DNA from: Streptomyces hoynatensis
GTDB taxonomy: Bacteria > Actinomycetota > Actinomycetes > Streptomycetales > Streptomycetaceae
NCBI RefSeq assembly: GCF_003626535.1
Contig: NZ_RBAL01000009.1
Span: 124,001-188,000 of the forward strand
DNA length: 64,000 nt
Direction: 5' to 3'
A program made the position numbers and the translations under genes. Positions 8,150 to 15,869 of this stretch are shown piece by piece; position 1 is the stretch's first letter, and every line of letters starts with the position of its first letter. Below the pieces are notes generated by a model that ran no database searches, had not been told where the DNA came from, and saw only the letters and a program-made list of their open reading frames with translations.

Positions 8150-8597
8150 CGCGCGCCCGGCGTGGCGCTCGCTCCGCGCGCCCGGCGGGCGGCCGGGTCG
8201 CGGCCGACCGCGGGCACCAGCCTCGCGCCGAGCGCGGCGAGCGGGGCGAGGGCGGGCAGGAAGCGGGTGCACGGCCGCAGCATGTGGGCCAGGAAGAACC
8301 CGCGCTGGTGTCGCGCACCTGGGGCATCGGCGCGGCGGGCCGCCCGTCGTGGAGGGCGTCCGGCCGCCGCAGGGCGGGCGCGGCCCCCGCGCGCCGGTGG
8401 GTGAGCAGGACGCGGTCCACCAGGTCGTAGTGCGCGCGGGCCTGGGGCAGCAGCCCGAGCAGCGGCGGCTCGTGCGCGACGAGGCCGCGGACGGCCTCGG
8501 GGTGGGCGACGGCAGGCCGGCGCCCGACCAGCCCGCCGGCGCAGCTGCCGAACACCAGGCGCGCGCGGCGCCGAGGTGGCGCGGCAGGCGCGGACAT
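8150..8597 (-). pseudogene. Decayed alpha/beta hydrolase remnant
   Basis: Reading leftwards from 8597, one frame gives RLVFGSCAGGLVG then AVAHPEAVRGLVAHEPPLLGLLP, the nucleophile elbow and following helix of a common alpha/beta hydrolase family. The continuation of the family (RGFFLAHMLRPCTRFLPALAPLA, then an AVGRD-type strand) is found only in a second frame, so a frameshift separates them near 8300-8340. The N-terminal 80-100 residues that should precede the elbow are missing. The elbow also reads GSCAG, with Cys where Ser is usual. Truncation plus frameshift make this a pseudogene. It lies between the LysR gene and a glycosyltransferase-like gene in a 655-bp stretch with no other gene. Confidence 0.6.
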
Positions 8598-8738
8598 CGC
8601 TCACCCCCGGCACGCCGCACCGCCGACGGTGACGGCACTCAACTCGGCGTAGTCACGAGCGCCTTGGCCCTGCCAGGGCGCCCGGGGGAGGCGCGGGCGG
8701 CATCGTGCCCTGGGGGCGGGCGCCTCGTTGAGGAGCGT

Positions 8739-9884
8739 GTGACGACCCACCAGGACGCCGCGGGCGCCTCGCAAGCGGGGCCGCGCCTGCTGGTGAATGC
8801 GGAGCCCTTCGGCTTCGGGCCGGCCGCGGCGGCCTCCGCCCTCGCCGCGGAACTCGCCCCGGACTGCGCCCGGCTCGACTACGTGGGCGGCGGGCACACG
8901 CTCGACCTGCAGCACAGGCCGCCCTACCACGCGGTCCACGACACCACGGGGCTGTCCGGGGAGGAAGTGCTGCGCCGGCTGCGGGCCGTGGCGCCGCGCT
9001 ACGACCTGTTCGTGACCGCGATGGACTTCCGGATGGCGGAGCTGGCCGGGCGGGCCGGGCTCCCGGTGGCGCTCTACGACGCGCTGACCTGGTACTGGCC
9101 CCGGCTGCCCGCAGCCGCCCGCGCGGCGGAGCTGTACCTGGCGCAGGACTTCTTCGGGGTGCGCGAACGCCTGGCCGCCGACCCCGCGCTCGGGGAACGG
9201 GCCCTGGTGGTGCCGCCGCTTGCCCCGCCGCGCCGGCGCCGGCGGCCGGGCCGCCACGTGCTGGTCAACCTCGGCGGCCTGCAGAACCCGTACTGGGAGC
9301 CGGGCGACGCGCTCGCCTACGCCCGCCTGCTGCTCGGGGCCCTGCGCGCCGCGCCGGTGGCGCCCGGCCCCCTCGTGGTCACGACGAGCCGCCAGGTGGC
9401 GGCGGCCCTCGGCGAGCCGGGCGCCGGCCCGCTTCCGCGCGAGGAGGTGCTCGACCTGATGGGCACCGCCGCCTTCGCCTGCATGACGCCCGGCCTCGGC
9501 AACATCTACGACGCCGCGGCCACCGGCGTGCCCACCCTGTGGCTGCCGGCGGCGAACGCCAGCCATCCGGCGCAGGTGCGGCTGCTGGAACGCCACGGCT
9601 ACTGCGACGCGCGGCTGGACTGGGCGGACGTGGGCCGCCCTGTGGACTACGGGGCGGCGGACCCGGAGGTCTCCCGCGCCCTGGCCCGGCTCCTGCGCGA
9701 GGCCGCGGGCCGGGCCGGGGGCGAGGCGGGGCTGCGGGCGGAACTGGCGGCGCGGATCGCGGAGTCGACGAGGGGCCTCGCGGCGAGCACGGGCAAGGCC
9801 CAGGGGCTGCTCGACCAGTTCGGCCACGGCGGGGCGCGCCGGGCGGCGCACGCCCTGCTGCGCCGCGCCCGCCGCCGGTCCTGA
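8739..9884 (+). CDS. GT-B glycosyltransferase-like protein, possibly cytosylglucuronate synthase-like
   Basis: A protein of about 381 residues. The N-terminal half begins LLVNAEPFGFGPAAAASALAAEL and contains DYVGGGHTLDL. The C-terminal half has HVLVNLGGLQNPYW, a helix, VVTTSRQVAAAL, CMTPGLGNIYDAAATGVPTLWLPAANASHPAQ: the two Rossmann-like halves and late nucleotide-sugar-binding segment of a GT-B fold. It is reminiscent of cytosylglucuronate synthases of nucleoside antibiotic pathways, but I cannot confirm this and no other nucleoside-antibiotic gene is nearby. The GTG at 8739 was chosen because GAGG lies 5-6 nt upstream; the frame is open further upstream without family-like sequence. It stands alone, convergent with the carotenoid oxygenase. 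Confidence 0.6.
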   Translation: MTTHQDAAGASQAGPRLLVNAEPFGFGPAAAASALAAELAPDCARLDYVGGGHTLDLQHRPPYHAVHDTTGLSGEEVLRRLRAVAPRYDLFVTAMDFRMAELAGRAGLPVALYDALTWYWPRLPAAARAAELYLAQDFFGVRERLAADPALGERALVVPPLAPPRRRRRPGRHVLVNLGGLQNPYWEPGDALAYARLLLGALRAAPVAPGPLVVTTSRQVAAALGEPGAGPLPREEVLDLMGTAAFACMTPGLGNIYDAAATGVPTLWLPAANASHPAQVRLLERHGYCDARLDWADVGRPVDYGAADPEVSRALARLLREAAGRAGGEAGLRAELAARIAESTRGLAASTGKAQGLLDQFGHGGARRAAHALLRRARRRS

Positions 9885-9887
9885 GCG

Positions 9888-9917
9888 CCGGGGCCGCCCG
9901 GCGCCGGGCGGCCCCGG
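9888..9917. terminator. Perfect 30-bp GC palindrome between convergent genes
   Basis: Two 15-nt arms, beginning CCGGGGCCGCCCGGC, are exact reverse complements with no spacer. They lie 3 bp after the glycosyltransferase-like stop and 22 bp before the carotenoid oxygenase stop. A bidirectional terminator is the likely role. Confidence 0.6.
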
Positions 9918-9939
9918 CCGCCGGACGGCGCCCGCCTCC

Positions 9940-11487
9940 TCAGGCGTCGGGAACCCAGCTGCCGTGGAAGCCCAGCGGCACCCGGGCGGGCAGGTGGATG
10001 CGGGCCAGGGGCGCGGCGGTGAAGTCCTGTGCGGCCAGGATCACCAGGTCGGAGGCGTTGCGCTCGGGGTTGTGCACGTAGGCCATGGCGTACCCCTCGT
10101 CCTCCTCGGCGCGTGGGTCCCCGGGGCGTGCGGGCACGAACACCGCCTCGCTCGCGGCGGCGTGCCGCGGCAGCCGGTGCACCTGCGTGGTGCCGCGGAA
10201 CAGGTCGTGCTTGATGAGGGCGTTGCCGAAGGCCCGGTCGGGCACCTCCTCCTCGGCGGCCAGGTAGGCGGCCGTCATCTCGGCGGCGGCGGCCGAGTAG
10301 CCGTACCGGTGCCGGCGGGAGACCAGGGACTCGTTGACGCGGGGGAACTCCTGGGGCCTGTCGTCGAGCCGCCTGATGTGCACCCGGCCGCGGGCCAGGT
10401 CGATGGTCCAGCGGTTCAGCGAGGGGGTCCCCACCGCCGAGGGGCCCCCGAAGCCGCGTCCGGCCGCGAAGAAGGGCGCGGGGAAGCTGATGAGGTCGAC
10501 CACGACGCGGTCGCCCTCGTCGTAGGCGTTGAGGGTGTGCGAGTAGGAGACCGGATCCACCTCGAACCAGCGGATCGGCCCGCCCCGGCGCGGCAGCACG
10601 CCGACCCGCGGGGGGTGGCGATCGTTCCACACGTAGGGCACCGGCGCGCCCGCCTCGGCGGCGGACGGGTCGAAGGTGATGGGCAGGTCGAAGACGACGA
10701 CGTGCCGTTCGGTGAGCGCGAAGTCGTGCATCATCGGGGCGTCCGCGACCGGAATCCTCGTGGTGCGGGCCACCCTGCCGCTGCGGTCCACCACCAGGTG
10801 CCGCACGTGGTCCCACGTCGGGTAGTAGGTCACGGCGTGCAACTCCCCCGCGTACGCGTCCAGCTTGGTGTGCGCCGTGAACGCGCCGCGGAGGGTGCCG
10901 CGGAAGTCGTGGACGCCGACGGTGCCGAGTTCCTCGTCGAGTTCGTAGGGCGCGGGGCCGCTCTCCTGGAGGGCGAGGACGCGGCCGTGGAAGGGGATGA
11001 CGTGGGTGTTGCAGGGGAAGTCGTCGGGCGGCACGGGCCCCGGGTAGGGCTCGCCGAGGCCGGCGGCCACGGAGGCGGAGCGCACCCACCGGTTGCGGTA
11101 CCACTCGGCGCGGCCTTCCCTGATCCGGACGCCGTGCACCATGCCCGCGCCGAGCATCCAGTGGTGGGCCCTGGGGTCCTCCAGGCCCAGGACGTTGGGG
11201 CCGTTGCGCAGGTAACGGCCGCTCAGCTCGCGGGGGATGCGCCCGCTGACCGGCAGGTCGAAGGCCGTCACCTCCTCGGTGGCCGGGGCGAAGGCGCCTT
11301 CGAGGAAGGGGTACCGGTGCCCGGCGCCCGCCGTTCCCGTCGCCGCCGCGCCCGCCGTTCCCGCCGTTCCCGCCGCGCCCGCCCCGGCCGTCGCCGCGCG
11401 GGCCGTGCCTCCCGCGCCGCAGGCGCCCGCGAGTGCCCCCGCCGCCGCGGCGGCGCGCAGCACGTTCCTCCGTGGGTAACCGCTCAT
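9940..11487 (-). CDS. Tat-exported carotenoid cleavage oxygenase family protein
   Basis: A 515-residue member of the carotenoid oxygenase (RPE65/lignostilbene dioxygenase) family, non-heme Fe(II) beta-propellers that split conjugated double bonds. Candidate iron-ligand His residues lie in HVIPFHGRVLALQE, YYPTWDHVRHLV, MMHDFALTERHVVVFD and the C-terminal GFHGSWVPDA. The early family segment IPRELSGRYLRNGPNV is present. The N-terminus (PRRNVLRAAAAAGALAGACG) looks like a twin-arginine signal, unusual for this family. A low-complexity Ala/Gly/Thr segment coded by 9-bp repeats follows. The ATG at 11487 has GGGAG upstream. It is a single gene with its own terminator side, and the substrate (carotenoid, stilbene or lignin-derived) is unknown. 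Confidence 0.88.
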   Translation of the reverse strand: MSGYPRRNVLRAAAAAGALAGACGAGGTARAATAGAGAAGTAGTAGAAATGTAGAGHRYPFLEGAFAPATEEVTAFDLPVSGRIPRELSGRYLRNGPNVLGLEDPRAHHWMLGAGMVHGVRIREGRAEWYRNRWVRSASVAAGLGEPYPGPVPPDDFPCNTHVIPFHGRVLALQESGPAPYELDEELGTVGVHDFRGTLRGAFTAHTKLDAYAGELHAVTYYPTWDHVRHLVVDRSGRVARTTRIPVADAPMMHDFALTERHVVVFDLPITFDPSAAEAGAPVPYVWNDRHPPRVGVLPRRGGPIRWFEVDPVSYSHTLNAYDEGDRVVVDLISFPAPFFAAGRGFGGPSAVGTPSLNRWTIDLARGRVHIRRLDDRPQEFPRVNESLVSRRHRYGYSAAAAEMTAAYLAAEEEVPDRAFGNALIKHDLFRGTTQVHRLPRHAAASEAVFVPARPGDPRAEEDEGYAMAYVHNPERNASDLVILAAQDFTAAPLARIHLPARVPLGFHGSWVPDA

Positions 11488-11676
11488 CGCCGAACTCCCG
11501 TCTCTGCCGCGCTCCTTGCCCGGCGTCCACGATTCTGTGGCGGCGGCGGCCGGCGTTCAGGAGGCCCAGGTCCCACGGCGCGGTGTACCCAGCCCCCCAC
11601 CGCCCGGTGTCCGCACCCCCGGGGGCGGACGTTCCGCGCCGGGCGCGCGCCGGGGCGTTCGGGCCCGCGCACGGCA

Positions 11677-11709
11677 GCGGGCCCGGGCCGGCGTGCGGCC
11701 CGGGCCCGC
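11677..11709 (-). terminator. Strong stem-loop after the GDSL lipase gene
   Basis: 13-nt arms starting GCGGGCCCGGGCC are perfectly complementary around a 7-nt loop, 46 bp beyond the lipase stop in its direction of transcription. Confidence 0.6.
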
Positions 11710-11754
11710 CGGGAGCGGCGGAGCCGGAGGGCTCCCCGGGGAGGTGGGGCGGCG

Positions 11755-12549
11755 TCAGTCCCTGGCGTTCAGGGCGACCAGGTAGCCGCCGGAGTGACCG
11801 CGCGCGGTGGGGTGGTAGGACTCCCAGACCGGGAGGGCCAGGTCGTGCAGCCAGTCGTCGCCCGAGCACAGCTCGTGGCCGGAGAAGGCGGCGGCCACGT
11901 CCCCGTAGGCGAAGCCGTGGGCGGCGGCCCGGGCGGAGATCACGGAGTTGAGCAGGTCGGCCGCGTCGTTGATGGCCTCGCGCTTGGTCTCGCCGATGCC
12001 CAGGCACCACCAGGAGGGCTCGATGTACATGTGGGGGTAGCCGAGGACGACGACGTGCGCGTTGGGCGCCCGCGAGCTGATGGCGTTGTAGACCGAGTCG
12101 AGCCGGGCGGGAAGCGTGTTGCTGATGAACGTCCTCGCCGTGGCGACGCGGTTGAGGCAGGTGCTGTCGGAGCCGGCGACGCAGGTGGTCATGACGTCGG
12201 CGAAACCGGCGTCGTTGCCGCCGATGGTGATGGTGACGAGGCCGGTGGACGAGTTGAGGCCGCCCAGCTGCGAGCCGGTGACGTCGCTGGTGACGGCGCC
12301 CGAGCAGGCCGCGAAGGTGAACGAGGACGGGCTGTGGGCCGCCGCGTACAGCGCCGGGTAGGCGCTGTTGCTGCGGTGGCAGTCGCCGCTTGAGTCGATG
12401 TAGTTTCCGGCACCGTTGCCGGAGGAGTAGGAGTCGCCGAGTGCCACGTAGGCGGGTCCGGCGGCCTGGGCCTGACCGGCGTTCAGCAGGGCGAGCATGA
12501 AGGCGGCGATCAGCAGGGATACCGCCGACATGGATCTGGTCAGTCTCAC
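11755..12549 (-). CDS. Secreted GDSL/SGNH lipase-esterase
   Basis: A 264-residue secreted hydrolase. The signal peptide ends around GQAQAA. Block I is GDSYSSG with nucleophile Ser40, the Gly of block II is in the AACSGAVTSD region, block III is GGND, and the catalytic His is in ESYHPTARGH. Six cysteines in the mature part suit the three disulfides of this family. The sequence is close from memory to the Streptomyces rimosus extracellular GDSL lipase, which shares VALGDSYSSGNGAG and GDWLHxLxLPVWESYHPT-type segments. It should cleave fatty-acid esters outside the cell. The GTG start has GGAGG upstream. It is monocistronic, with a strong terminator after it. Confidence 0.93.
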   Translation of the reverse strand: MRLTRSMSAVSLLIAAFMLALLNAGQAQAAGPAYVALGDSYSSGNGAGNYIDSSGDCHRSNSAYPALYAAAHSPSSFTFAACSGAVTSDVTGSQLGGLNSSTGLVTITIGGNDAGFADVMTTCVAGSDSTCLNRVATARTFISNTLPARLDSVYNAISSRAPNAHVVVLGYPHMYIEPSWWCLGIGETKREAINDAADLLNSVISARAAAHGFAYGDVAAAFSGHELCSGDDWLHDLALPVWESYHPTARGHSGGYLVALNARD

Positions 12550-12587
12550 GGAACCTCCATCCGCAGGGTCACTGCGGCACTCGTTGT

Positions 12588-12607
12588 ATCAAGCAACGCG
12601 CGTTGAT
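12588..12607. promoter_or_regulatory. Nested dyad upstream of the GDSL lipase gene
   Basis: A perfect 12-bp palindrome CAACGCGCGTTG (12594-12605) lies close to a second, offset dyad ATCAA-N10-TTGAT. It is about 40 bp upstream of the lipase start, in a position suited to repressor or activator binding. Confidence 0.4.
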
Positions 12608-12728
12608 GGAAGTGTTCATGCCAACGACGAGGGGGCGCCCTGGTGAACTTCGGGGGCGCGTCAACCGCCGTCCCTGGCAAGGAGGCCGGCGGCCGGGGCG
12701 GCCCCGGCGGCGCGGCCGGCCGCCGATG

Positions 12729-13460
12729 TCACAGGCCCCACAGCCCCTTGCCCAGGGTGCTGAGCCCGCCGCCGAGCGCCAGCAGCAGCACCATCAGCCG
12801 CACCCCCCGCTCCGGCACCCGCTCCCCGAGCGCCCTCCCGATCACGGCCCCCGCCGCGATCCCGCCCGCCACCAGCAGCCACAGCGGCCAGGTCAGCCGC
12901 GGCAGGCCCTTGGCCGCGACGGAGAAGGCGTTCACCACGACCCCGCAGAACTGGGCGTTCGGCACGAAGACCCGGGCCGTCCAGCCGGCGTTGACCGCGT
13001 ACAGGGAGATCACCGGACCGCCCACCCCGGCCGAGGAGTTCATGAAGCCGACCGCGGCGCCGGCCGCCAGCGCCCCGGTGCGGCCGCGCAGGGCGGGCAC
13101 CCGGGCGCCGGCCATCACCAGCAGCACCGCCGCGCTCACCAGCACCCCGGTCCCGGTCAGCAGCGCGGGCTCGGACAGGCGGGTGGCCACCCAGGCCCCG
13201 GCCGGCACGGTGCAGGCGGCCGCGGCGACCAGCGGCACCATCGCCGCCGGGCGCACCCGCCGCCAGCTGCCGGCGAGCCCGGCGGCGCTGATGGCGCAGG
13301 AGGCGCAGTTGGCCAGCAGCACGCCCTCGGCCGGGCCGAGGAACAGCACCAGGGCGGGCACCGCGACGAGCGCGAAGCCGATCCCCGCCAGCCGCTGCAC
13401 GGAGGCGCCGAACAGGACGATGCCGGTGAGGAGGAGGCCGGCGGCCCAACCGCTCGTCAC
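12729..13460 (-). CDS. TauE/SafE-family membrane permease
   Basis: A 243-residue integral membrane protein with about eight hydrophobic helices and the two-fold internal repeat of the TauE/SafE (DUF81) family. Repeat landmarks are GIGFALVAVPALVLFLGP followed by ANCASC, and GFMNSSAGVGGPVISLY followed by RVFVPNAQF. Family members export sulfite, sulfoacetate or other small organosulfur anions; the substrate here is unknown. I chose the GTG at 13460 (VTSGWAAG) because AAGGAG lies about 6 nt upstream, rather than a longer frame without a ribosome site. It is downstream of the AraC gene on the same strand with a 249-bp gap, so it is probably separately transcribed. Confidence 0.85.
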   Translation of the reverse strand: MTSGWAAGLLLTGIVLFGASVQRLAGIGFALVAVPALVLFLGPAEGVLLANCASCAISAAGLAGSWRRVRPAAMVPLVAAAACTVPAGAWVATRLSEPALLTGTGVLVSAAVLLVMAGARVPALRGRTGALAAGAAVGFMNSSAGVGGPVISLYAVNAGWTARVFVPNAQFCGVVVNAFSVAAKGLPRLTWPLWLLVAGGIAAGAVIGRALGERVPERGVRLMVLLLALGGGLSTLGKGLWGL

Positions 13461-13624
13461 AGAAGGCTCCTTGCGGGGTCGTGCTCCGGCTGGATCCCGG
13501 CACACCCTGCCCCGTCGGCGCACGCCGGGCAACGCATTTCCCCGCCGGGCCCCGCGGCCCCCGGCCCGCCCCGGGGCGGCCCAGTGCCCGCTCCCCCGGC
13601 CCGCCCGGGAGCCCGGCCCGCCCC

Positions 13625-13690
13625 GGAGCCAGGCCCGTTGGCTTGCGGCCCCGGCCCGCTGGCTCCCGGCCCCGGCGCGTTCGCTCCCGG
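13625..13690. repeat. Three imperfect ~21-bp tandem repeats
   Basis: Units of the form GCCCGTTGGCTTGCGGCCCC, GCCCGCTGGCTCCCGGCCCC and GCGCGTTCGCTCCCGGCCGA are arranged head to tail just beyond the AraC stop, in the gap before the TauE-type gene. Confidence 0.55.
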
Positions 13691-13709
13691 CCGAACGCGG
13701 CGCGGCCCG

Positions 13710-14684
13710 CTACGGCGCGGCGGGTTTTCCGCGTTCCCCGCCCAGGGCGCCCGCGGGCGGCAAGAGCGCCTCCAGCGCGCCGAGTCCGGCCGCGGCGAGG
13801 GGCGAGGGCGCCGCCGACTCGGGGGGCGTGGCGCGGAACGCGCTGGGCGCGACGCCGTACACGGCGCGGAACCGGCGCGAGAAGTGGTAGGCGTCGGCGA
13901 AGCCGCACTGCAGCGCGACGGCCCGCAGCGGGAGGTTGCTCAGCCACAGCAGGGGCTCGGCCCTGGCCAGCCGCAGCCGCTCCAGCGCGGCCACCGGGCC
14001 CAGGCCGAACCGCGCCCTGAAGGTGCGGCACAGGGTGCTGACCGAGACACCCGCCGCGGCGGCCAGCCTGCCGAGCGGCACCGGACGCGCCACCCCGTCC
14101 GCCCAGCAGGCCCCGACCTCGGCCATCATCGCGAGGACCGGCTCCGGCAGCGCCGCGGCCGGGGGGTCCGCGGGCAGCGGCCCGGCGACGAAGGTCAGCA
14201 GGAGCAGCCGCAGGGTGTGGGCCGCGTGCCGCTCCCAGGAGGGCGGGCGGGCGCCGCCGAGGTGCAGCAGGTAGCGGCACAGCGCGGCCATCGGCTCCTC
14301 GCGGCGGGCCAGTTCTTTGACCACGGGCCAGCCCGCGGCCTCCTCCCGGCCCGGGGCCGCGGGGCCGGTGAGCCGGAAGTGGACGTAGGCGTGCCGGGTC
14401 GGGCGCGCCGGGTCGAAGCGGAGGGCGTCCCGCATGCCGGGGCGCACCAGCAGCAGCGCGCCCGGGCGCAGCGGCACGCGGAGCGCGCCACAGGTCCAGG
14501 TCGCGCTGCCGCGCAGCAGCCAGACGAACTCGTGGGAGCGGGCGGTGCGCGGGCCGAACGACGAGCCGGGCGGGTAGTCGGCGACCGCGGGGCCGAGCCG
14601 GGGCACGAGTTCCAGGCCCCACTCGCCGGCCGAGTCCACCGCCTCGCCCGGTCCCGGCCCGGGCCGCTTTCGCCGCTCGTTCAT
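13710..14684 (-). CDS. AraC-family transcriptional regulator
   Basis: A 324-residue regulator. The N-terminal cupin-like sensing domain (about 45-120) contains SHEFVWLLRG and PLRPGALLLVRPG. The C-terminal pair of helix-turn-helix motifs (about 205-300) contains LAAAAGVSVSTLCRTFRARFG and VALQCGFADAYHFSRRFRAVYG, the usual AraC signature. A Gly/Ala/Pro-rich tail of about 30 residues follows. It lies 68 bp downstream of the PhyH-type dioxygenase gene on the same strand and probably shares its transcript. Regulation of that enzyme is a reasonable guess, and the ligand is unknown. Confidence 0.9.
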   Translation of the reverse strand: MNERRKRPGPGPGEAVDSAGEWGLELVPRLGPAVADYPPGSSFGPRTARSHEFVWLLRGSATWTCGALRVPLRPGALLLVRPGMRDALRFDPARPTRHAYVHFRLTGPAAPGREEAAGWPVVKELARREEPMAALCRYLLHLGGARPPSWERHAAHTLRLLLLTFVAGPLPADPPAAALPEPVLAMMAEVGACWADGVARPVPLGRLAAAAGVSVSTLCRTFRARFGLGPVAALERLRLARAEPLLWLSNLPLRAVALQCGFADAYHFSRRFRAVYGVAPSAFRATPPESAAPSPLAAAGLGALEALLPPAGALGGERGKPAAP

Positions 14685-14751
14685 CCGGCGCCGCCCCGGT
14701 GGCCCCGCCCGGCCACCCGCGCCTTCCCCGGCCGGCCCGGCCGCCCCGCCC

Positions 14752-15699
14752 TCACCGGTCGCAGCCTCCGTCGCGGTCGGGGCGCACCCGGGGGCGGCGG
14801 ATGTCGGCGTACCCCTTGTACCGGTAGGGGTCCTCGCCGGCGACCATGACGACGTCGCGGAAGTCGGCCTGCGCCATCGCCTCCCCGGGCGCCGGGGGCG
14901 CCCAGGGCAGCAGCGACTCGGCGCTCATGTAGTGGTTGACCAGGGCGCGCCGGTAGCCGTGCCGGCCGGTGTTGGGCAGCGACTTGTGCAGCAGGTAGCC
15001 GTTGAAGAGGAGCACGGAGCCTGCGCGCATCTCCACGGGCACCGCGTCCGACTCCCGGTAGGGGAAGCCGTAGGACTGCACGGTGCAGTCGTACCGCGCG
15101 TCGTCGTGCTCGCGGTTCGGGTAGATCACGCCGCGGCGGTGCGAGCCGGGCAGCACCCACAGGCAGCCGTTCTCGACGGTGGCGTCGTCGAGGGCGATCC
15201 AGGCGGCCGTCAGCGAGCGGTCGCGGCTGGGGATGAACATCTCGTCCTGGTGCCAGGCCTGGCCCGGCCTGCCCTCGGCCTTGATGAAGAGCATGGACTG
15301 CATGGCCTTCACGTTCGGCCCGATGACGGCGGTGAGCGCCGCGGTCACCGCGGGATGGCGCATCGTGTCACGCATCAGCGCCGAGAGTTTGTGCGGGTAG
15401 TGCACGCACAGGAACCGGCGGATCACCTCCTCGTCGCTCCCCTCGAAGGCGCCGGGCGCCGCGCCCTCCACGGCGCCCCGTTCGCCGCGGCAGATGCGCA
15501 CGGCCTCGGCGAGCAGGCCGCTCACCTCGGCGGGGCTCAGCGCCCCCTCCAGCACGGCGAAGCCGTTCTCCGCGTACGCGGCGGCGAGGCCGGTGTGCGC
15601 GGTGGCCGGTGCGGCGTGGGCGGTCCCGGTGGCCGCCGTGGCCGCCGTGGCCGCCGTGGCCGCTGTGGTCGCTGTCGTCTCGGTTGCCGCGGTGCTCAT
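14752..15699 (-). CDS. Phytanoyl-CoA dioxygenase (PhyH) family Fe(II)/2-oxoglutarate oxygenase
   Basis: A 315-residue oxygenase of the PhyH family. The iron facial triad is visible as His-x-Asp in AWHQDEMFIPS and the distal His in NGYLLHKSLPN, followed by the 2-oxoglutarate-binding Arg region GHGYRRALVNHY. Such enzymes hydroxylate lipids, amino acids (the ectoine hydroxylase relatives) or secondary metabolites; the substrate here is not evident. The N-terminus is a low-complexity Ala/Thr run coded by a 9-bp tandem repeat, and the conserved domain starts near residue 45. The AraC gene downstream probably belongs to the same unit. Confidence 0.87.
   Translation of the reverse strand: MSTAATETTATTAATAATAATAATGTAHAAPATAHTGLAAAYAENGFAVLEGALSPAEVSGLLAEAVRICRGERGAVEGAAPGAFEGSDEEVIRRFLCVHYPHKLSALMRDTMRHPAVTAALTAVIGPNVKAMQSMLFIKAEGRPGQAWHQDEMFIPSRDRSLTAAWIALDDATVENGCLWVLPGSHRRGVIYPNREHDDARYDCTVQSYGFPYRESDAVPVEMRAGSVLLFNGYLLHKSLPNTGRHGYRRALVNHYMSAESLLPWAPPAPGEAMAQADFRDVVMVAGEDPYRYKGYADIRRPRVRPDRDGGCDR
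15629..15690. repeat. 9-bp coding minisatellite at the PhyH gene 5' end
   Basis: GGCCGCCGT is repeated four times, then degenerates (GGCCGCTGT, GGTCGCTGT). On the coding strand it specifies repeated Ala-Ala-Thr at residues 4-25 of the PhyH-type protein. The frame is kept because the unit is a multiple of three. Confidence 0.8.
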
Positions 15700-15869
15700 G
15701 TGTGTTCCCCAATCCCAGGCGCGGGCTCCTCACGGACTGGGCCCGATCCTCGCCCGCGCCCGGCCCGCCCGGCCATGGCCCGCCGGGGCGCGAGGATGGC
15801 GAATTCTGCCAGAGTCCGCCGCCGGAGCGGCGGGCGGGCCGGGTCCCGCGCCGGGTCCTGCGGCCGCGC

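Noticed and set aside
9964..12393. Long plus-strand frame opposite the carotenoid oxygenase and lipase
   Set aside because: Val/Gly/Arg-rich text with no domain; both minus-strand genes are well supported.
15700..15869. Terminator for the antiporter operon
   Set aside because: Only a weak 6-bp stem CCGCCG/CGGCGG at 15816-15833 is seen, too weak to call.
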